9,665 nt of DNA from Pseudomonadota bacterium (GCA_021802595.1 JAJZRT010000095.1:1-9665), one strand, 5' to 3'; numbered from the stretch's first letter, positions 1-7,074 are shown. A program made the numbers and translations. The notes: a model not told the origin generated them from the sequence alone.

Positions 1-564
1 ATCTGGTTGGGCCGCGAACTCTACGAGGTCCCGGTGGGTTTTAAATGGTTTGTCGACGGCCTGTTGGACGGCACCTTGGGTTTCGGCGGCGAGGAAAGCG
101 CCGGCGCGTCCTTCAGCCGCATCGACGGCAGCGTATGGACGACCGACAAGGACGGCATCGTACCGGCGCTGCTGTCGGCGGAGATCACCGCGCGCACCGG
201 GCACGATCCCGGCGAATACTACCGTGATCTTGCCCGCGACCTCGGCGAGCCGGTGGCCGACCGCGTCGAGGCACCGGCCACGGCCGGGCAGAAGCGGAAG
301 CTGGCAAAACTCTCACCCCAACAGGTGCAGATTACGCAGCTGGGTGGCGAGCAGATCGAGCGCGTGCTTGACCGTGCGCCGGGTAACGACGCGCCGATTG
401 GCGGCATCAAGGTGGTCACCGCCAGCGGTTGGTTCGCCGCGCGGCCTTCCGGTACCGAGGACATTTACAAAATTTACGCGGAGAGCTTTCGCAGCGAAGA
501 GCACCTGCGTAGCCTGCTGAACGAGGCGCAGGCCATCGTCGACCGCGCTCTGGCGGATCATTGA
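1..564 (+). CDS. pgm: Phosphoglucomutase (alpha-D-glucose phosphate-specific), C-terminal part
   Basis: This is the 3' portion of a phosphoglucomutase gene that begins before the window; about 187 codons are present out of the roughly 545 usual for the E. coli-type enzyme. The enzyme is cytosolic and interconverts glucose-1-phosphate and glucose-6-phosphate, linking glycogen and nucleotide-sugar metabolism to glycolysis. The fragment includes [15 protein letters not shown], the sugar-binding loop [10 protein letters not shown] (GEESA at bases 88-102) and the C-terminal phosphate-binding loop [17 protein letters not shown] (RPSGTED at 442-462), all matching E. coli Pgm closely. The active-site serine and metal-binding loop lie upstream and cannot be checked. 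The frame is open from base 1 to the TGA at 562-564. It precedes glgP on the same strand; GlgP makes the glucose-1-phosphate that this enzyme consumes. Confidence 0.95.
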   Translation: MWLGRELYEVPVGFKWFVDGLLDGTLGFGGEESAGASFSRIDGSVWTTDKDGIVPALLSAEITARTGHDPGEYYRDLARDLGEPVADRVEAPATAGQKRKLAKLSPQQVQITQLGGEQIERVLDRAPGNDAPIGGIKVVTASGWFAARPSGTEDIYKIYAESFRSEEHLRSLLNEAQAIVDRALADH

Positions 565-591
565 CGCGCGTTGCACGCACCAGGAGTGACT

Positions 592-687
592 ATGTCAGCC
601 CACTCGGTCAGCTTTGCATTAATCCCGTGGTTCCGAGGTCGGATTGATTGTGGCCACGCCGGAACGCCGGCAGACCCGGCGCGGTGA
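592..687 (+). CDS. Possible 31-codon small ORF downstream of pgm
   Basis: An ATG at 592 lies five bases after a clean AGGAG (582-586), only 27 bases past the pgm stop. It opens a 31-codon frame beginning MSAHSVSFALIPWF and ending at TGA 685-687. I do not recognise the peptide. It has no convincing signal peptide or domain, and its second half is Arg/Pro/Gly-rich because it runs through a GC-rich hairpin (665-681). It could be a real small protein, the surviving 5' end of a gene once cotranscribed with pgm, or chance. The good ribosome-binding site and spacing are the only support. Confidence 0.25.
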   Translation: MSAHSVSFALIPWFRGRIDCGHAGTPADPAR

Positions 688-723
688 GGTAACCCAAGGG
701 TGGCGTCGCTACCCAATGCATTG
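665..723. promoter_or_regulatory. Two hairpins and a palindrome upstream of glgP
   Basis: Three structures follow each other in the gap between pgm and glgP. The first is a perfect 6-bp hairpin CGCCGG/CCGGCG with loop CAGAC (665-681). The second is a 7-bp hairpin with a three-base loop, GGGTGGC/GCTACCC with one G-T pair (698-714). The third is the perfect 10-base palindrome CAATGCATTG (714-723). Neither hairpin is followed by a T-run, so they are not textbook intrinsic terminators. The palindrome overlaps a perfect -35-like TTGACA (721-726), although no good -10 was found at 16-18 bases. This may combine transcript-end structure for pgm with an operator or leader for glgP. The function is inferred only from position. 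Confidence 0.35.
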
Positions 724-805
724 ACATCAAGGGCGTTTATCGAGTCATCAGCCTACGGGACATTCATCTGCTTTAGGGCATTCACCCTAAAAAGAAGGAG
801 AACTC

Positions 806-3358
806 ATGAGTAGCCAAACACGAGTCAGCCATCCTCTATACGGTATGTTACCCACGGACGTCGAGGGATTCGATTCCCTGGCCGAGCTTGCCCTGGATAT
901 GCGTTCGTCTTGGAATCATGCCACTGACCAAGTGTGGCGGCAGTTGGATCCAGAGCTCTGGGAGCTAACCCAAAATCCATGGGTCGTCCTGCAGACGGTC
1001 TCGCGGGATCGGATCGAGCGCGTGTCAGCCGATCCCGCTTTCCGCAAAAACGTTGACGATCTGGTGCAAGCCAGGCGCGAAGCGGCGGAGGCGCCTGCGT
1101 GGTTTCAGCAGGCCTACCCGCAATCGCAGTTAGGCTGTGTTGTGTATTTCAGTATGGAATATATGTTGAGCGAAGCCTTGCCCATTTACTCGGGCGGGCT
1201 GGGTAACGTGGCCGGCGATCAGCTCAAGGCCGCCAGCGATCTGGGTGTCCCGGTGATCGGCGTCGGGCTGCTCTACCAGCAAGGCTATTTTCGCCAGCTG
1301 ATCGACCCGGATGGCGCACAGCAGGCTCTTTATCCGTATAACGATCCGGGACAGTTGCCGATCACACCCTTGCGTAAACCGAATGGCGAGTGGTTGCGGC
1401 TGAAACTCGACCTGCCGGGCCATCCGATCTGGCTGCGTGTCTGGCAGGTTCAAGTGGGAAGAGTGAAACTGTACCTGCTGGACAGCAATGATGCGGCAAA
1501 TTACCCGCCGTACCGGGGGATTACCAGCGAGCTGTACGGCGGCGGACCGGACCTGCGCCTGATGCAGGAGCTGGTACTTGGGATCGGCGGATGGCGCTTG
1601 TTCGCCGCGCTCGGCATCGAACCGGAGGTCTGCCACCTGAATGAAGGGCATGCGGCACTCGCCGTGCTGGAACGCGCGCGCTGTTTCATGCAAGCGACCG
1701 GGCAGTCCTTCGAGGTCGCACTGGCCGTCACCCGTGCGGGTAATCTTTTCACCACCCACACGGCGGTTGCCGCCGGCTTTGATCGTTTTGCGCCGGCCCT
1801 GATCGAACACTGCCTGGGTGATTACGCGCAGTCGCAGCTCGGCATTACCCTCCACGATCTGCTGGCCCTGGGCCGTCAGAACCCGAACGACGTGGCGGAA
1901 CCCTTCAACATGGCATATCTGGCGATTCGCGGGAGTGGGGCGGTGAATGGCGTGAGCCGCCTGCATGGCAAGGTAAGCCGCCACCTGTTTGGACCGCTGT
2001 TTTCGCGCTGGCCGACGGACGAAGTGCCGGTCGGACACGTGACCAACGGCGTTCATATGCCGACCTGGGACTCGGCCCCGGCCGATGATCTTTGGACCGA
2101 GGCCTGTGGCAAGGATCGCTGGCTGGGTCCGACGGAAGCCCTGGAGCAGGATATTCGCCAACTCTCCGACGCTCGGCTGTGGCAATTCCGCACCGCCGCC
2201 AGCATGGCGCTGATTGACTACGCCCGCGAACGCTTGTCCAGGCAACTGGCCGCCTCAGGCAACGCGCCCGAGGCGGTTGGCGCTACGAAGCATCTGTGTG
2301 ATTGCAATACCTTGACGCTGGGTTTTGCACGCCGTTTTGCGAGCTATAAAAGACCGAACCTGCTGCTGCACGACCCGGAGCGACTGCTGCGCCTGCTGAC
2401 GAATCCGCAGCGCCCGGTGCAGCTCATCATCGCCGGCAAGGCCCATCCCGCAGACCAGACCGGTCAGGCGCTGATCCAGCAATGGATGCATTTCATCCAG
2501 CGGCCCGAGGCGCGCCCGCATGTGATCTTCCTCGGTGACTACGACATGCATTTGACCGAGCGTCTGGTGCAGGGCGTGGATGTCTGGCTCAACACCCCGC
2601 TACGACCCTGGGAAGCGTGCGGAACCAGCGGCATGAAGGTGCTGGTCAACGGTGGCATCAATCTGTCGGAACTGGACGGCTGGTGGGCCGAAGCCTACTC
2701 GCCGGAAGTTGGGTGGGCGCTGGGAGATGGCCAGGAACACGATAGCGATCCCGCCTGGGACGCTAGCGAAGCCGAAGCCCTGTACGACCTGCTCGAACGC
2801 GAGGTGATCCCCGAGTTCTATACCCGCGATGAACAAGGCATCCCCACTGCGTGGGTGGCACGGATGCGGGAAAGCATGGCGCAGCTGACGCCGCGCTTTT
2901 CCACCAACCGCGCGGTGCGCGAATATACCGAGCAATACTACCTCCCAGCGGCTTCAGCCTACCGTGAGCGGAGTGCCGACAAGGGTGCGATCGGCGCGGA
3001 ACTGGTTGATTGGCGACACACGCTGGAACAGAAATGGGCCGCACTACGCTTCGGCGAAGTAAAGGTGGAGACTGACGGCGAGCAACACGTATTTGAGATT
3101 CAGGTGTATCTCGATGATCTTGACCTTGATCCGGAGATGGTGCGGGTCGAGCTTTATGCCAATGGCGTTGACGGTGCCGCAGCGGAGCGCGTGGAGATGC
3201 AACGCGTGCGGCAACTGGTGGGGGCGACGAACGGTTATGCGTATCGCGCAGAGGTGCATGCAGCCCGTCCGGCGACGGACTTTACGGCACGACTCATACC
3301 GCACCGCGACGGCGTAGCGGTTCCCCTGGAAGTGGCGCATATCCTGTGGCAGCGATGA
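806..3358 (+). CDS. glgP: Alpha-glucan (glycogen) phosphorylase, GT35 family
   Basis: The 850-residue product is a PLP-dependent phosphorylase that releases glucose-1-phosphate from the non-reducing ends of glycogen or maltodextrin in the cytosol. It belongs to the bacterial alpha-glucan phosphorylase branch with a DUF3417-type N-terminus (about residues 10-110), not to the shorter-headed E. coli GlgP/MalP branch. The PLP lysine is K611 in EACGTSGMKVLVNGG. R510 and K515 in RRFASYKR align with the phosphate-contacting Arg/Lys pair of classical phosphorylases (same five-residue spacing). HVTNGVHMPTW and IIAGKAHPADQT are further family motifs. Length is normal and the frame intact. The ATG at 806 has GAAGGAG at 794-800. 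It lies downstream of pgm, its metabolic partner, and its stop overlaps the start of the transporter gene. I am confident of the family; the preferred glucan is not deducible. Confidence 0.95.
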   Translation: MSSQTRVSHPLYGMLPTDVEGFDSLAELALDMRSSWNHATDQVWRQLDPELWELTQNPWVVLQTVSRDRIERVSADPAFRKNVDDLVQARREAAEAPAWFQQAYPQSQLGCVVYFSMEYMLSEALPIYSGGLGNVAGDQLKAASDLGVPVIGVGLLYQQGYFRQLIDPDGAQQALYPYNDPGQLPITPLRKPNGEWLRLKLDLPGHPIWLRVWQVQVGRVKLYLLDSNDAANYPPYRGITSELYGGGPDLRLMQELVLGIGGWRLFAALGIEPEVCHLNEGHAALAVLERARCFMQATGQSFEVALAVTRAGNLFTTHTAVAAGFDRFAPALIEHCLGDYAQSQLGITLHDLLALGRQNPNDVAEPFNMAYLAIRGSGAVNGVSRLHGKVSRHLFGPLFSRWPTDEVPVGHVTNGVHMPTWDSAPADDLWTEACGKDRWLGPTEALEQDIRQLSDARLWQFRTAASMALIDYARERLSRQLAASGNAPEAVGATKHLCDCNTLTLGFARRFASYKRPNLLLHDPERLLRLLTNPQRPVQLIIAGKAHPADQTGQALIQQWMHFIQRPEARPHVIFLGDYDMHLTERLVQGVDVWLNTPLRPWEACGTSGMKVLVNGGINLSELDGWWAEAYSPEVGWALGDGQEHDSDPAWDASEAEALYDLLEREVIPEFYTRDEQGIPTAWVARMRESMAQLTPRFSTNRAVREYTEQYYLPAASAYRERSADKGAIGAELVDWRHTLEQKWAALRFGEVKVETDGEQHVFEIQVYLDDLDLDPEMVRVELYANGVDGAAAERVEMQRVRQLVGATNGYAYRAEVHAARPATDFTARLIPHRDGVAVPLEVAHILWQR

Positions 3359-4605
3359 TCCGATGCCTCGAAGGCAATCGCGCACACGGTCCAGCGGTGG
3401 GCGTCAAGCAAAAACAGTTCGTGCATTCCGGCGTTTTCTTCCTGTTGCTGGCGCTGGTCTTCACGGTATCCATGGGGTATGGCATCGTTTTGCCAGTTTT
3501 GCCGGCCTATCTGGAGGGCCTGCCGGCCAGTGCCGGACGTTTCTCGGTGCCCTGGCATACCGGCTTGCTGACGGGCACGTACATGCTGGCGCTGTTCCTG
3601 TTTGCGCCGCTCTGGGGTTACGTCTCGGATCGTATCGGACGGCGCAGGGTGATTCTGCTCGGGCTCGCCGGCTTCGTCGGCGCGATGCTGTGGTTCGCGC
3701 TGGCTCGCGGAGTGGTGTCCGCTTACGCTGCCCGGGTGCTGGCCGGCGTGTGCGCAGCGGCGGTGCTGCCGGTGGTGTTGGCCTGGGTGGGCGATGTGGG
3801 TGAGTCGCGCACACGGGCGCAGGCGTTCGCGTGGCTGAGCGCGGCGGGCGCACTCGGTTTCCTGTTTGGCCCGGCGCTGGGCGGATGGCTGGCATCAATC
3901 GAGAGCATTGGTAGTCGCACAGCCCTGGCGCTGCCGTTCTATGCGACGGCGGCCCTGGCCGGCGGGATGTGGCTCGCGGCCTATCTGGGACTTGTCGACA
4001 ACCCGCTGCGACGCGCGCCGGAAGAAACGTCGCAGCCGAACGCGCCGCCGTTGCTCGGCCTGCTGGCGCTGTCGCTGCTCGTGATGTTCGGTATCGGCAG
4101 CTTCGAGGTGGGTTTGGCGTTGCAGGGCCAGCAGGTGTTGAACCTGCGTCCGCGCGAGATCGGCTGGATGTTCGCCGAGTGCAGCCTGGTGATGATACTG
4201 GTGCAGATTTTCGTGCTCGCGCCGTTGCTCAGGCGTGTCGGCAGCGGGCTGCTGGCGCCGGCGTTCCTCGCGATGGCCGTTGGTGTTGCGCTACTACCGT
4301 TCGCTACAACCTATCTCTTGTTGATAGTCGGAGTAGGGTTGGTCGCCGGCGCTTCGGGCGTGCTGATTCCGGCACTTGCTTATCTGGTGTCGCTCGCGGC
4401 CGGAGAACGACAAGGCGCGGCGCTTGGCAAGCAAACCGCTGCCGCAAGCCTGGGCCAGGCACTAGGCTCGGTTGCCGCCGGCTGGCTGTTCGCCGCGCTG
4501 ATCGGGTACTCGTTCTGGGGGACTGCGGCACTACTCGCGTTTGGCGCGGTCGTTTCGCTTTATGTTTCAAAGAGGCTGAAGAAGGACGTGAGCGATGGTC
4601 GCTAG
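3355..4605 (+). CDS. Major facilitator superfamily (MFS) transporter, DHA1-like
   Basis: The 416-residue hydrophobic protein reads as a 12-helix inner-membrane MFS carrier. It has the loop 2-3 motif GYVSDRIGRRR (starting near residue 88) and the helix-5 antiporter motif GALGFLFGPALGG (165-177), typical of drug:proton antiporters of the DHA1/TetA group. A central hydrophilic loop (about 218-235, PLRRAPEETSQPNAPP) separates the two halves. I chose the ATG at 3355 because it overlaps the glgP stop as ATGA, which suggests translational coupling. An in-frame GTG at 3346 is possible but would overlap more, and neither start has a strong Shine-Dalgarno. The first transmembrane helix begins near residue 25. 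The substrate is unknown: the motifs say exporter, while the coupling to glycogen phosphorylase might suggest a sugar or related metabolite. Confidence 0.85.
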   Translation: MIRCLEGNRAHGPAVGVKQKQFVHSGVFFLLLALVFTVSMGYGIVLPVLPAYLEGLPASAGRFSVPWHTGLLTGTYMLALFLFAPLWGYVSDRIGRRRVILLGLAGFVGAMLWFALARGVVSAYAARVLAGVCAAAVLPVVLAWVGDVGESRTRAQAFAWLSAAGALGFLFGPALGGWLASIESIGSRTALALPFYATAALAGGMWLAAYLGLVDNPLRRAPEETSQPNAPPLLGLLALSLLVMFGIGSFEVGLALQGQQVLNLRPREIGWMFAECSLVMILVQIFVLAPLLRRVGSGLLAPAFLAMAVGVALLPFATTYLLLIVGVGLVAGASGVLIPALAYLVSLAAGERQGAALGKQTAAASLGQALGSVAAGWLFAALIGYSFWGTAALLAFGAVVSLYVSKRLKKDVSDGR

Positions 4606-4885
4606 AGAATGGCCATTTCCCAGACAATCTTGTACGTTATGGCGCTGCATAGATGATAGATGGGATCCTTCTTCTGTGTCACATGGGCGATGCAGTTAAT
4701 TACTAACTCCTCAAGCTTGCCCGCAACCGCATAGCGGACCAAGTTGGCTCAAAACCCGCCGGCCTCAATGGCCGAACTCTGGACGGATAGGTGAGCCAGC
4801 CCGAATGACGACTCCTGGCCGGTTAGCGTCATACGTTTAGTTTTAGATTTCAATTAGTATTTGGTTCATTATTAGCCAGTCCATT
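4606..4885. other. Intergenic region with nested inverted repeats
   Basis: This 280-base gap has no convincing gene. Immediately after the transporter stop is the 10-base palindrome AATGGCCATT (4608-4617). Further on, TGGCTC (4745-4750) and GAGCCA (4793-4798) form an outer inverted repeat enclosing the inner hairpin CGGCC-TCAAT-GGCCG (4760-4774). This could fold into a branched RNA, but it lacks the T-loop and anticodon features of a tRNA. The last 55 bases (about 4830-4885) are clearly AT-richer than the surroundings and probably hold the promoter of the PsiF-like gene. TAGTAT at 4855-4860 is -10-like, but no matching -35 stands out. Confidence 0.4.
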
Positions 4886-4890
4886 GGAGG
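4886..4890 (+). promoter_or_regulatory. Shine-Dalgarno GGAGG pointing to an ATT start
   Basis: GGAGG ends five bases before the ATT at 4896. No ATG, GTG or TTG is in frame at a usable distance: the TTG at 4884 overlaps the GGAGG itself and has no Shine-Dalgarno of its own, and the nearby GTG at 4891 is out of frame and hits TAA after three codons. The site therefore supports initiation at ATT. Confidence 0.6.
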
Positions 4891-4895
4891 GTGTC

Positions 4896-5123
4896 ATTGT
4901 AAAGAAACTCATAGCTCTCCTCGGCGCAGTTATCATTTCCATACCCGCATTTGCTACCGACAATGCTTGCATTACCCAGGCGGCAGAAAAGAAGCTGTCC
5001 GGTGCAGCTCAAAGGGTAATCCGGAAGTGTGTTCGTGACGGCTGTGAAGCCACGTCCCAGGAAAAGAAACTTGTGGGTGCTGCCAAGAACAGCTTCATGA
5101 AGAAGTGCCAGTCAGACAATTGA
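4896..5123 (+). CDS. Small secreted PsiF-like repeat protein (ATT start proposed)
   Basis: Read from ATT 4896, the product is 75 residues. It has a textbook signal peptide: VKK, a hydrophobic core LIALLGAVIISIP, and cleavage AFA/TDN after residue 20. The mature part holds two related units of about 25 residues: C25-x6-KKLSGAA...KC45 and C50-x6-KKLVGAA...KKC71. Each is bounded by two cysteines that could form a disulfide. The KKL-x-GAA-(5-7)-KKC pattern matches PsiF-repeat proteins, which are small periplasmic proteins named after an E. coli phosphate-starvation gene; their biochemical role is unknown. The nearest canonical start, TTG 4884, would add MEGV ahead of the signal peptide and lacks a ribosome-binding site. 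The gene stands alone, with HU 110 bases downstream. Family assignment is fairly sure; the start codon is an inference. Confidence 0.75.
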   Translation: MVKKLIALLGAVIISIPAFATDNACITQAAEKKLSGAAQRVIRKCVRDGCEATSQEKKLVGAAKNSFMKKCQSDN

Positions 5124-5233
5124 CAAAATGGTCGGTCTTTCACATTTGACTGGTCACCTGTTAAGAACCAAAAAGACATACTTGCCTTAACGCTGATAGC
5201 ATCAAGTTCTCTCAACCAACCAAAGGGATATTC

Positions 5234-5530
5234 ATGAAGAAATCTGAATTGATCGAAGCCGCAGCAGCCGAAGCGGACATCAGCAAGGCCGCTGCAGGAA
5301 GGGCGCTGGACGCAATCATGGCTGCTGTCGTCAAAGCGGTCTCGAAGGGTGACACCGTAACTCTCGTCGGGTTTGGCACCTTCAAGTCCTCAAAGCGTGC
5401 TGCCCGTACTGGTCGCAACCCTAAGACAGGCAAAGAGCTCAAGATCGCAGCCACGACTGTTCCGCGCTTCACGGCTGGCGCTGGTTTCAAGGCGGCTGTT
5501 GCCGGCAAGAAAGCAGCAAAGAAGAAGTGA
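5234..5530 (+). CDS. hup: HU-family nucleoid DNA-binding protein
   Basis: The 98-residue protein is a member of the HU/IHF family, which dimerises and bends DNA with little sequence preference to organise the nucleoid. The N-terminal helices begin [11 protein letters not shown], followed by the turn VGFGTF (45-50) and the DNA-gripping arm [18 protein letters not shown], with the DNA-intercalating proline at P63 in GRNP as in E. coli HU. The general HU motif and absence of IHF-specific features favour HU. It is about eight residues longer than E. coli HU owing to a Lys-rich tail [11 protein letters not shown] 5234 has AAGGGA at 5223-5228. It is transcribed toward the truncated XRE gene on the opposite strand. 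It may be one of several HU copies; alpha or beta subtype cannot be assigned. Confidence 0.93.
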   Translation: MKKSELIEAAAAEADISKAAAGRALDAIMAAVVKAVSKGDTVTLVGFGTFKSSKRAARTGRNPKTGKELKIAATTVPRFTAGAGFKAAVAGKKAAKKK

Positions 5531-5540
5531 TATAGCAAGG

Positions 5541-5573
5541 CAGACGTGGTACAGTCCTTCTTGTCCACGTCTG
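5541..5573. terminator. Hairpin between the convergent hup and XRE genes
   Basis: CAGACGTGG (5541-5549) and CCACGTCTG (5565-5573) form a perfect 9-bp stem. The loop may close further by ACA/TGT pairing (5551-5553 with 5562-5564). It begins ten bases after the hup stop and lies between two genes that converge. This is where a bidirectional terminator is expected, but neither side carries a T-run longer than two bases, so it would be a weak or factor-assisted one. Confidence 0.45.
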
Positions 5574-5626
5574 TATTCAAACAGAAAGCAGGTGCTTCTT
5601 GCTACCTATCATATAGGCCATACGTT

Positions 5627-5901
5627 TTATTTCAGTGCTTCAAGCAGTTTGATAGCAATTAACTGTCGTTCCTTTGGCAACATTCTAAATACCGCAAGCA
5701 GTCGTGCTTCCTCGGTTGAGCCCTCGGCATTCTTTCGGGCTGTCCACATTAATTCCACGGCGTCTATGCTGAACGCTTCTGCCAACTTCAATAGGTTGTC
5801 TCCTTTGGGAAAGTCACTACGCCTACCTGACTCCCAGTTCCCTACGGCTGATGCCGATACGCCAACATAGTCGGCCAACTGCTGTTGCGTTAACCCCGAC
5901 G
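5627..5901 (-). pseudogene. XRE-family HTH regulator, 5' end removed by the IS
   Basis: This - strand frame encodes TSGLTQQQLADYVGVS then ASAVGNWESGRR, which are helices 2 and 3 (the recognition helix) of a Cro/CI-type helix-turn-helix. A C-terminal part follows (PKGDNLLKLAEAFSIDAVE, later FRMLPKERQLIAIKLLEALK) and the frame stops at TAA 5629-5627. The first helix and start codon expected about 15 residues upstream of LTQ are missing: the frame runs into the left end of the insertion sequence and meets a stop (TAG at 5911-5909) inside it. An in-frame TTG (5878-5876) is the only nearby alternative start and would remove half of the HTH. The gene is therefore probably dead. Its former target is unknown; such short regulators are common on mobile or phage-derived DNA. 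Confidence 0.75.
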
Positions 5902-5923
5902 TCTCCCCCTATTTGAGTAGCAC
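5902..5923 (+). repeat. Left terminal inverted repeat of the IS
   Basis: Aligned with the reverse complement of the right end, 18 of 21 paired positions match with one single-base gap. The outer block TCTCCCC and the inner block AGTAGCAC are identical. This is the expected transposase-binding terminal repeat. Confidence 0.85.
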
Positions 5924-5962
5924 GTAGCTTTGGAGTCCAATCCCACACTGAGGAGATTGGAC

Positions 5963-6226
5963 ATGAAGAAGCGTTTTACCGAAGAGCAGATCATTGGCTT
6001 TCTGCGTGAGGCCGAAGCCGGCCTGCCGATCAAGGAATTGTGTCGACGGCACGGTTTCTCTGAAGCCAGCTACTACCTCTGGCGCAGCAAGTTTGGTGGC
6101 ATGAGCGTTTCGGATGCGAAACGGCTGAAAGAGCTCGAAACTGAGAATGCCCGCCTGAAGAAGCTACTGGCTGAGTCGGTGCTGGAGAACGAGGTCACCC
6201 GCGAGGCCTTAAGAAAAAAGTGGTAA
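5963..6226 (+). CDS. IS3-family transposase OrfA
   Basis: The 87-residue protein is the helix-turn-helix part of the IS407-group transposase. [20 protein letters not shown] followed by [20 protein letters not shown] is the DNA-binding HTH (about residues 4-43). The stretch [20 protein letters not shown] (about 55-74) is a leucine-zipper-like coiled coil used for multimerisation. ATG 5963 is chosen because AGGAGA lies at 5951-5956 with six bases of spacing; an upstream in-frame TTG at 5930 lacks this. The stop TAA (6224-6226) overlaps the start of orfB, and a slippery site lies just before it. On its own OrfA normally binds the IS ends and modulates transposition. Confidence 0.93.
   Translation: MKKRFTEEQIIGFLREAEAGLPIKELCRRHGFSEASYYLWRSKFGGMSVSDAKRLKELETENARLKKLLAESVLENEVTREALRKKW
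6214..6220 (+). other. Programmed -1 frameshift site A_AAA_AAG
   Basis: The heptamer AAAAAAG sits in the correct phase of orfA (aga|AAA|AAG), two codons before the orfA stop. A -1 slip would carry ribosomes into orfB at codon GTG 6220 and yield a 368-residue OrfAB transposase. A_AAA_AAG is the classic slippery sequence of IS3-family elements. No strong downstream pseudoknot was identified by eye. Confidence 0.85.
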
Positions 6227-7068
6227 GCGCACCGTCACGCCGCGAGCTGGTGCGCCACATGACCACTCGCGGATTGAGTGAGCGACGATCCCTGCAAGTC
6301 ATTGGCATGAGCGCGAGTTCCTTACGCTATCAGACGGCGCCAGATTGCAACGAAGCCTTGCGGGATCAGATCATCACCCTGGCGCAGCGGCATCGCCGCT
6401 ACGGTTCAGGCATGATTTACCTGAAACTGCGTCAGGCTGGCCAGCAGGTCAATCACAAACGGGTGGAACGGCTGTATGCCGAAGCCCGATTGCAAGTGAA
6501 GCGGCGTAAACGCAAAAAGGTGCCGGTTGCGGATCGGCAGCCCTTGGGGCGACCGCAGGCTGCCAATCAGGTCTGGTCGATGGACTTCGTGTTCGATCGC
6601 ACAGCCGAAGGGCGTGTGATCAAGAACCTGACCATGGTGGACGATGCCACGCATGAGGCCGTGGCCATTGTGCCGGAGCGGGCGATCGGTGGACAGTCAT
6701 TGACGCGCATCCTGGATAGGCTTGCTCTGCACCGCGGGTTGCCACAGGCGGTCCGCACGGACAACGGCAAGGAGTTTTGCGGCCACGCAATGCTGACGTG
6801 GGCTCACGCGCGTGGCGTGAAACTGTTCCTGATTGAGCCGGGCAAGCCCAACCAGAATGCCTACATCGAATCATTCAACGGACGTTTCCGAGACGAATGC
6901 CTGAACGAGCACTGGTTCACCAGCCTGTCGCATGCCAAGGTGGTGATCGAGGCGTGGCGACGGGAATACAACGAGGAAAGACCGAAGAAATCGCTGAGTG
7001 GCATGACGCCCTCAGCCTATGCCAGACAACTGGCAAACAAAGCAGCTATATTTAACCCCGGGCTCTAA
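6220..7068 (+). CDS. IS3-family transposase OrfB, catalytic domain
   Basis: This frame encodes the retroviral-integrase-like catalytic part of the transposase, probably made mainly as a fusion to OrfA by -1 frameshifting. Numbered from the GTG at 6220 (282 residues), the acidic triad is D122 (VWSMDFVFD), D181 (RTDNGKEF) and E217 (NAYIESFNG). There are 35 residues between the last two, the DD(35)E spacing of the IS3 family. An HTH_21-like stretch [16 protein letters not shown] precedes the core, and the C-terminus has the family motif [19 protein letters not shown]. There is no internal stop or frameshift, so the enzyme looks active. The GTG has no Shine-Dalgarno, supporting expression as a fusion. 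Confidence 0.93.
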   Translation: MVSAPSRRELVRHMTTRGLSERRSLQVIGMSASSLRYQTAPDCNEALRDQIITLAQRHRRYGSGMIYLKLRQAGQQVNHKRVERLYAEARLQVKRRKRKKVPVADRQPLGRPQAANQVWSMDFVFDRTAEGRVIKNLTMVDDATHEAVAIVPERAIGGQSLTRILDRLALHRGLPQAVRTDNGKEFCGHAMLTWAHARGVKLFLIEPGKPNQNAYIESFNGRFRDECLNEHWFTSLSHAKVVIEAWRREYNEERPKKSLSGMTPSAYARQLANKAAIFNPGL

Positions 7069-7074
7069 AGCGGA

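Noticed and set aside
1130..2245. A 371-codon open frame on the - strand inside glgP.
   Set aside because: It lies entirely within the coding region of a well-supported phosphorylase, its translation has no recognisable domain, and long antisense frames are common in GC-rich genes.
4745..4798. A possible tRNA or attC-like site from the nested repeats.
   Set aside because: There is no T-loop, no CCA-adjacent acceptor stem, no anticodon arm, and no integrase or cassette structure nearby.
5146..5182. A promoter for hup starting with TTGACT at 5146-5151.
   Set aside because: No acceptable -10 lies 16-18 bases downstream (the sequence there is CAAAAA), so the match is not sufficient.
5373..5870. 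A 165-codon + strand frame running from hup across the XRE remnant.
   Set aside because: It overlaps the end of hup in another frame and lies antisense to the XRE HTH; the translation has no family features.
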